From Calliphora vicina (Eukaryota; Arthropoda; Insecta; Diptera; Calliphoridae), in assembly GCF_958450345.1 (NCBI RefSeq), contig NC_088780.1, positions 39,207,667 to 39,271,666 of the forward strand: a DNA stretch of 64,000 nt. Reading direction: 5' to 3'. The notes under the pieces were generated by a model. It was not told where the DNA came from. It saw only the letters and a list, made by a program, of their open reading frames with translations, and did no database searches. Each line of letters opens with the position of its first letter. The stretch's first letter is position 1. Shown piece after piece: positions 57,069 through 64,000 of this stretch. A program made the translations under genes and the position numbers.

Positions 57069-58390
57069 AAACAACCCTGCTTTTATTTTTTGACATCGCG
57101 CGAATTACGCCATTTCTACAGCTATCTCTTTTACACAATGCATATGAACCACAATCTCATTAGAGTAAAAGAAACAATACGATTTACATTGTTTTGATGA
57201 AATAAAATTGCGGCACATTTCAGTTGTTTTTTATCTTTTTTTTTGCAAAGAAAGAAAAATCGCATTAAACGCATTCCGTTGCAAACATTTTGTGAATACA
57301 GTTGAAGGAAAAAGTGAATTGTTACAAGGAAATATAATAAATTTACAAAAATATATAAAACAAATACATAAAAGAGAACTATAAAACTTGTTGTACAAGG
57401 TAAGTTAATATAATTTAGCACATATTATAACGTGCAACTAAAAAACCTGGAATTGTGTAAGAAAATATAAATAGAAACAAATTGCTTTTTATAAAATTAT
57501 ATACTCGATAAAATATTAGTATATTGGGAAGCAAATGCAGGGAGAATTTTATTATTTGCAAATAATAATGATGATGTTTACGGACTTGATTCTCGTTTTG
57601 TTTGTGTATTTAAGTTGAATGAACTTTTTGTGGCTTGTTTTATTTATTTTCTTGTACAAATACTTGTTTATTTAATATAAAAAAATTATGTATTATTACA
57701 TTTATTTACTAAGGGGATTGATTTATATTTACATACATCAAAATCTTCACAAAATGTCATAGACGGAAAAAAAGCACAAAGAAAAAAAAAAACAGTTTAC
57801 AGTGTGTGTCACTAGTTTTTTAGCGCCATTTCTCTAGTGTTAATTTTTTTTATTAATGAAAAATCAACAAGGTTGCCATTTCTTTTTTAGTTATTAAGAA
57901 CTATTTTTGAATTGAAAATTTTAATTTTGAAAAATATTCAATTTTATTTTGTACAAACGTGAGCTTTTGTATTTTTTGTATGTATAAGGAAAGAATGCCA
58001 GCATGTAAATTAAACAAATAAAATGAGTTGTTGGCACAGAAAAAGGTTCATATTTTAATTTTCACATTCTATTTACTTAAAATGTTATTGAACTTTGTTT
58101 TTTTTTTCTCTGGTTAAAATTGTAATTATATTAATGTGCAATATTTGTTATATTTGTGAAACACGTTTTGATCTTAAAATTGCGTTTATTTCAAATAAAC
58201 TCATTTGACATATTTTTTTTGAGAAACATATTTACTTTTCAAAGATCAAAGAATTATGGAATTAATCACTTGGTGACCAGCAGATTTTAGGAAAGATAAA
58301 AAATTACAACTTTTGGTGAAATACATAGTTATTTTAGGATATGTATTAAGTACGGATATACATGAACATTTTTTTTGGTGTATAAGCAGG
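57069..58390. other. AT-rich region with a possible 5' non-coding exon
   Basis: At 57283-57399 a purine-rich segment ends in TTGTACAAG followed by GTAAGTTAA, a strong splice donor, and may be an untranslated first exon of a plus-strand gene that continues beyond the window. No acceptor or coding exon could be tied to it. The rest is AT-rich with no frame; the minus-strand frame at 57131-57421 lacks features. Confidence 0.3.
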
Positions 58391-58840
58391 TGAGGCAAAA
58401 CTACCCAATCACTTTATTTTAACACTTTTTAACAGGTAGTTATTGCAACATGTTGCCGACCGTTTTTATGATGGAATATTACGGTTTTATGTCTGGCCGC
58501 ACATTCTGGCGTTTTTCGACCAATACTCGCTTAAACGAATCAGTTGCGTTCGGCACAGATTCCCTTTGATGGTCAGGTAAGATTTTCAGCAGCTCTTAAT
58601 ATGGCTCAAGTTGTAACAGTTCAACTGTTCGACTGAAAAAACTTTTGGGTCGACAATCTTCGGGGTCGTTCCGGAGCGCAGATCCAATTGTCGTGGGAAC
58701 GAGTTCGTAATGTACCCCTGCTTTTGAAGGAATCTCGCTGCTCGCAAACGGTTTGAAGTTGCTGCTTGAGTAGCTCGCAATAATTTCGCAAGCTCTTGTT
58801 GAGTTTTGCAACTATCTATTTATCGAGTATAACAGGAATC
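58391..58840 (-). pseudogene. mariner transposase remnant, N-terminal half
   Basis: On the minus strand KLLRATQAATSNRLRAARFL and QKQGYI (58586-58780 and neighbouring frame 58596-58811) correspond to the second helix-turn-helix and linker of mariner transposases. Frameshifts separate it from a piece reading FKRVLVEKRQNVRPDIKP near 58500-58560. No intact frame. Confidence 0.6.
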
Positions 58841-58869
58841 TGTACCTCCAAAATCTTGAGTTAAAAAAA

Positions 58870-59060
58870 AAACTTATACTCACTATTCCAGCCAAACCTT
58901 ATCCTTGATCCCACAAAATATTTTTTTAATCACGTTAGCTTTTAAAAATATGTCGGATATTGTCTTTTCTAAATCATTAATTTACAACTGTTATTTCGGT
59001 CAAAATAGTCACCGAAAAAAATTATGAAACTTATGTATGTACTGCATTTTTTTATGTGGC
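58870..59060 (+). pseudogene. Tc1-like remnant start
   Basis: ATCATTAATTTACAACTGTT at 58973 and the following CACCGAAAAAA repeat the start of the remnant at 16263. The preceding 40 bp match the segment near 14990-15030. Confidence 0.4.
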
Positions 59061-59111
59061 TGATGGACTAGGTAATGTTCAAGAACAATACCGAGCAAAA
59101 AAACAAACAAA

Positions 59112-59334
59112 CGGGGTTGTCATAGAATCCAATCATTGTCGGAATCTATTTTGAAAACGACAGAAAAAGTACATTGGTCTAGTGAAATCGAAAGTTATCG
59201 GTTTTATATTCGATCTAGAATTATATTCTTTATTCATAAAACATAAAATTACATTGGATTTCATAATTCAAATGTACCTTTTTTGTCGTTTTCAAAACCG
59301 ATTCCGACAATGATTGGATTCTATGACAACCCCG
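59112..59334. mobile_element. MITE with about 60 bp inverted ends
   Basis: CGGGGTTGTCATAGAATCC at the left is exactly inverted at the right end, and pairing continues through AATCATTGTCGGAATC and GAAAACGACA to GTACATT. The left boundary base is ambiguous. The minus-strand frame 59230-59424 is derived from it. Confidence 0.75.
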
Positions 59335-59793
59335 AAAAGTCCCCAAGAAGTTTCTTATTTGACAGGCCATTTGCAGTTGTGACAAAAGAAACCAATCATC
59401 TGTGACATCAGGCAAGATAAACACAGAATTATATATGTATGTATGTATTACGGAGTGTCTACAAAGCGGCTTTTACCTTTCTTAAAACAGCACAGAGTGC
59501 CTTCATCTGGCACTCTGTTAAATTAATTAATATTTTTTCCGATTTTGACCCATTGTATGTCCAACTTACTATGGTCTTATCTACGTCGTTGTAAAGATCT
59601 TTGAAATATCTACCATTAGATATTCATATTGTCTATATTAATGACTTAATAATCCAGATATAGGTAAAAAATAGGTCAAAAATCGAGGTTGTTCTCATAT
59701 CTCAGCCATTTGTGGACCGATTTTTTCCTCATATCTCAGCCATTTGTGGATTTGGCTTAATCGACTCCGCTATCTATAAGGATCCAGAATATA

Positions 59794-61135
59794 CACATCT
59801 GCTCAAAATAATAGATACACCAAAATTTATTTTTTAAAAACGAAAAAAAATAATGGTATATTGTAAAATTATAAAAAAAATTCAGTCGATTTTTATTTAT
59901 AGTTAAAAGGAGAGTAAAAAACAAAAACAAAATATTTCATAATTAATAATAAATATTATAAAGTAAATTAAATTTCTTAAATTTCGAAAAATTTGGTGCT
60001 CATAATAATAGATACATTTTTAAAAATTCTTATTAAACAAAAGCTAATAAATTTTATCTTAAAAAAATTAGTTTATTATTAAAGTAAAGCTAGTATCCAG
60101 TATATCCACCTTTGTTTTGTAAAACTTTCTCCACTCTTCTGGGCATACTGGATATCAAGTTCTGACACTTCTCCAATGGAATCTCGTACCATATTTTTTG
60201 CGTTTTCTCCCATAAATCGTCTTTATTTTTTAAAACTTCCTTCGAAAGCCTTATCTTTAATTCACTCCACAAGTTTTCTATTGGGTTTAAATCAGGGGAT
60301 TGGCTGGGCCAGCTTAAAACAGGTACGTTATTCTCCAAGAACCAGTTTTTAACTAATCTTGAACTATGTTTTGGGTCGTTGTCCTGCTGGAATGTCCATA
60401 TTAATGGCATATTTTCCGATGCATATGGAAGCATTACGTTTTCCAATATGTCTCTATACCCACTAGCATTCATGGTATCTTCTATTCGGAATATCGGACC
60501 AACACCATTCCATGAAAAGCAACCCCAAACCATTATGTTTCCCCCGCCATGTTTTACCGTCTTTTTTGTAAATTTAACGTGGAATTATTTTCCTTTTGGT
60601 CGGCGTACATTTCTTTGGCAGTCGTTTCCAAACAAATTTATTTTTGTTTCGTCTCTCCATAAAATATTTCTCCATTTTTTTCGCCTTCACACCCGGACCA
60701 TTGTAAGTGCTCTTTTCCTTGATTTCTCATCATTTGAACAATTTTTTTCTCATCTTCGGTACAATGATGATTTCGTCCCATTTTCTTCAAAAGAGTCCTA
60801 TTTTTTATAAAATTGTTGCTAAAATTTAAATTATACTTACTGTTTCACGTAAACAGGAACAAAAAATTGCACAAAAGAAAAATTGTATATAAACAAATTA
60901 CAAATTACTGATGTGTATCTATTTTTATGAGCAAATAATTTTTTGTAATTCAAATAAATTCGTTTTTAAAAATCAACATGAAAGCAAATAGTTGCCAGAT
61001 TTTTGACTGACATGACATTGCCAGATAGAAATTTTAATAATATGATGTATTCTTAACGCTTGCGAGGAAATTTTCAATGTTACCGCCATTTAAATTTTTT
61101 CCAATTAGGTGTATCTATTATTTTGAGCAGATGTG
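59794..61135 (-). mobile_element. Tc1-family transposon with a deleted transposase
   Basis: 1,342 bp, inverted ends CACATCTGCTCAAAATAATA with exact pairing for about 30 bp, and TA at both flanks. The inside carries the transposase pseudogene on the minus strand. Intact ends mean it could still be moved by an active relative. Confidence 0.88.
60090..60816 (-). pseudogene. Tc1 transposase (DD34E), internally deleted and frameshifted
   Basis: The frame 60090-60533 (147 residues) covers MVWGCFSWNGVGP, the second aspartate in FQQDNDPKHSS and, 34 residues later, the glutamate in NPIENLW, ending GGYTGY. Upstream in another frame, around 60640-60560, RDETKINLFG preserves the first aspartate, and around 60783-60700 a GRNHHCTEDEKK segment is a piece of the N-terminal region. 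Most of the helix-turn-helix part is deleted, so no active protein can be made. The plus-strand frame 60379-60810 is a shadow. Confidence 0.8.
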
Positions 61136-61233
61136 TATATACTTTATAGGGTCGGAAAATTATATTGTGGAAATTACAAACGGAATGACAAACTTATATG
61201 TATATACCCTTCTCATGAAGGTGAAGGGTATAA

Positions 61234-61714
61234 AACGCCCTTGAGTGGTATTCAAACAATAATGTAAATTTTGTACCACGGGAAATCCACCGAACTGTCC
61301 AGAACTTCGGAACATGAAAGGTATTCTAGGACATGTCCGATTTTAAACGTAAGTGGAAGATCACCTCCTCCAAAAAGGTAACGGAAGCAGCTATAAAACC
61401 TTTAAAGCGAGAATTTCTGGAAAATGTGGATAAATCAATAAATACCGAGTAATATGTCAATATTTTTATGTTTTTTAATCTGAGAATTTTTATATTGAAC
61501 GGTTTAAGCATAGACAAAAACTAGTAACTGAGAGCCAAAAACCTAAGTCTGTTGTCAAAAACCTTATTCATGAAAATGTATTGCATGTATTTTGTTTTTG
61601 TATCACCCGTATGTGTGAAAAGAGAGTAATTTTTTCCTCTCCATCCGTTCTATGCGTTATTCTATGGGTTTAATTTTTATTTAACTTATAGGTACAAGTA
61701 TAAGTTTATTTTTT
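61234..61714. other. Intergenic DNA
   Basis: No gene recognised. The frame at 61326-61517 has no family resemblance. The word AAACCTAAGTCTGTTGTCA near 61540 resembles one near 27180. Confidence 0.35.
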
Positions 61715-61870
61715 GCACACTCTTTACAATTTGCGAAAGATCATTTAAACTGGTCAGGACAGAAATGGAATACTGATCTCTTTTCTGATGAATCCAGTTA
61801 CAATTTAAGTCGCAGTGATGGGTGAAATCTCAAGTGCTGGGAATATTGTGGTGTGAGTCTCTGGAATATA
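61715..61870 (+). pseudogene. Tc1-like transposase fragment
   Basis: Plus-strand translation gives FAKDHLNW-, then LFSDESSYNLSRSDG-like residues (the first catalytic aspartate region), without upstream or downstream continuation. Related fragments are at 32420-32760 and 44755-44805. Confidence 0.55.
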
Positions 61871-64000
61871 TTTTTCACCAAAAAATGTGTTTTCAGGAAA
61901 TAAAACGTATTAGAATTAAAATAAAAAAAATAAATATTTAACACTTACCTTGGTTTAAATATTTAATAAAAACTCCAAACTGATTTAGCTTTAAATCAAA
62001 TTATATAATTCCAGTTTATTCAAAAGATAATTTCAAACATATTTTTGGTTTTTGTTTTGATGATTTCTTTTTTTTTGGTTTGTTTTTGTTTATTTCTTAA
62101 GGCAAAGCGTTTACATAAAAATACATTTCTTTAATTTAATATTAGTATATTTAATTATTTTTTGTTTGTTAATATTTGAATGTTTTATGTAAATAATGTG
62201 TAATTTAAAAGCAATAAAAGCATTGCATTCTTTTCATATCTTAGTTTCATAATATTTGTCTAAACAATTTTATTTCAAACAAAAAAATGGTATGTAATAT
62301 TACAAATAACAAATAAATAACGTATAGGTAGATGTTAAAAATAAATATGTTCGCTGTTTTTGTAAAAAAAGGTCGAATTTTTAATAAATGTTTGTTTGTT
62401 TTCTCTTATTTTGTGTGTAAGTAATATTTATTTTAGCTTAATTAATTTTTATTTTATTTAACATATTTTCTTTTAAGGATTATGTAGTTCTATTTTATGT
62501 TTTGTTAAGTAGTGTGAATAGTTAATTTGTATAATTTAGAGTACGAGTAGTAATAATAAGTATTATATAATGATAAAATAGATTTAGTTTTTCTTTAGAA
62601 AATGAAGGCCATTTGATTTGTTTTTTTCTTGTTTTGTTTTGTTTGTAAATTTAAGCTTGTTTAACAAAAATAAATTTAGAGCTTTAAGCAAACATAAGAA
62701 TATCATAACTAGAGAATAGTAAATACATAGATACAGATAGATACAAAGGCAAAAGATGTCGATAAATTGTATTAGTTTTTTTGTTAAGGGAGTTTGAGTT
62801 TTTAAGGAAAATAATGTAATCTTAAGTTAATGTTTTTGTCTTTTCTTTTTATAGTAGGATTAAATGAAATTTATTCAAGGCATTTTATTTCATTAAATGA
62901 ATTAATGCAATAAAAGCAAAATTTATAGAATTATATATATAAAACAAATCGTTATAAACTTTTCAAAACATTATTTTAAAAATAATGTAATGAGGAGTTT
63001 GTAATGCATAGTAATTTGAAAGAAATTGTTTAAATGACATTATCCTTTAAACTGTTTATTTTATAGTTGCTTAATGACTTTTAAATGATTTGTAATAAAA
63101 ATGTTGCTGGGAATATGTTTTTGTCATATTCAATTCAATCATCACACTTTTCAAATGCGATCTTAATAATAATAAGTTTACATACAAACAAAAAATTCAC
63201 TGTCGAAAGAGAAAAAATTAAAATGAGTACATTTTTCTAGAAAAATAAATTAATAAGGTTTATTCATTTCAAAAAATGGAAAATTACACTCTGATTTTTT
63301 GTGGTATAAGTAAAACCTCGATAAAATACCCAATGGCACTATAATGGGAGTCAGACATTTTACTTCATCAGCACATGTCACTGCAATTATACATTAGTAT
63401 TGAAAATGAAAAACAAATGACCCGCAGAATGAATGGCAGCTCAAGAGCGGTGCTAAAGTAAGTTGTTGAAATGTGCAAAGATTCAAAAATGTAAGGTCGC
63501 CATTAATAGAGCCTTCAAATCGGAAATTAACAACATGTTATGTACTCTCTTTCTCTTTTGTAATATGATAAGTTATTTATTGTATTAGTTTGCAGGTGAA
63601 TAACCGGTTATGTTTGACCCTGGGATCAGAATTACAAATTTGGAACAAAGTTCTGAAACTGATATAGAAAAAGTGATGAGTCGGAACTTACTCTCATCTA
63701 TTGAAAAAATTCTAAAAAGCAAGGACTGTGACCAACGGCAAATAAATAAACTGAGAACCCCATCTACTGTCGTTCCTTCTTAGAAGCATATCATCATGTT
63801 GGTATAATAGTTTCTCCTGGGGTGTCATTAAAGGAATCAAGTTGCACCACAGAGATAAAGTTTCAAAAACATTGCCTTGTTGACGTCATTGTAGTCTTGG
63901 TTCCATGGGCAGCCACTCGTCATACAAAAATGCTATTTTCATCAATTATTTAAATGATTAAGAATTATGTTCTTTTAAATAATTAATTATAGTATTTTCT
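61871..64000. other. AT-rich DNA, no supported gene
   Basis: 61900-63280 is unusually free of repeats and frames and could be a long 3' UTR or intron; a minus-strand donor-like AAGGTAAGTGTT near 61950 fits an exon end but no coding partner is visible. 63300-64000 has a short plus-strand frame starting near 63611 (57 codons) without known motifs, and words resembling decayed transposon ends. Confidence 0.35.

Larger units (their letters stand above)
59531..61233 (+). mobile_element. Repeat A copy, 5'-truncated, hosting a Tc1 insertion
   Basis: 59531-59793 and 61136-61233 are the two halves of one repeat A copy. The junction falls in the TATATA stretch after GGATCCAGAA, the same place that received the pogo element at 11143. 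The 3' hairpin and AGGGTATAA end are intact. Confidence 0.78.

Noticed and set aside
63611..63784. 57-codon frame near the window end
   Set aside because: Too short and unlike any family I recognise; nearby words look like decayed transposon sequence.

Overview
The window is AT-rich nuclear DNA from a schizophoran fly, most likely a calyptrate (blow fly or house fly relatives). The reasons are dipteran gene pairs that are hallmarks of fly genomes (a bicistronic moi/Tgs1 unit next to an Ada2a/Rpb4 unit with a shared first exon), short 55-140 bp introns, and a dense load of small interspersed repeats and Tc1/mariner/pogo remnants. The species cannot be named from the sequence alone. There is no prokaryotic gene organisation and no CRISPR.

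Layout. 1-29.8 kb is a gene desert made of repeats: several copies of one ~0.7 kb interspersed repeat (here 'repeat A'), MITEs with TA or TTA duplications, decayed Tc1/mariner transposons, two non-autonomous pogo/Tigger copies, a dead non-LTR retrotransposon (21.6-23.3 kb) and a duplicated LTR-like segment (27.6-28.5 kb). 29.8-42.9 kb is the gene-rich core: an HDHD2-like HAD phosphatase (+), then Tgs1 and the moi-like frame on one minus-strand transcript, a 558 bp divergent promoter, and the Ada2a/Rpb4 unit (+). A 1.7 kb array of a 19-bp satellite fills the last Rpb4 intron. Immediately downstream, on the minus strand, lie two tiny two-exon genes that are not in the supplied reading frames because they are split by an intron; a third copy lies at 50.3-50.6 kb. 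All three encode 87-89 residue proteins resembling the N-terminal part of Copia-type Gag (DUF4219/UBN2-like). 44.9-49.8 kb is a long-inverted-repeat DNA element carrying a nested, apparently intact Tc1 transposon; this insertion separates the third Gag-like gene from its two relatives. 52.5 kb holds a broken 28S rRNA fragment. 53.6-54.4 kb is mitochondrial ribosomal protein mL40 (minus). 55.3-57.1 kb is a cluster of mirrored MITEs. From 57 kb to the end there are more transposon remnants and AT-rich DNA without a supported gene.

How the genes relate. Tgs1 hypermethylates small-RNA caps; moi is the telomere-capping partner known in Drosophila to be translated from the same mRNA. Ada2a belongs to the ATAC histone acetyltransferase complex and Rpb4 to RNA polymerase II, and they share promoter and first coding exon. 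The moi/Tgs1 and Ada2a/Rpb4 units are head to head, so four nuclear functions are driven from one short region. The Gag-like trio is the best candidate for an undescribed system: a small family of captured retrotransposon capsid fragments with conserved gene structure.
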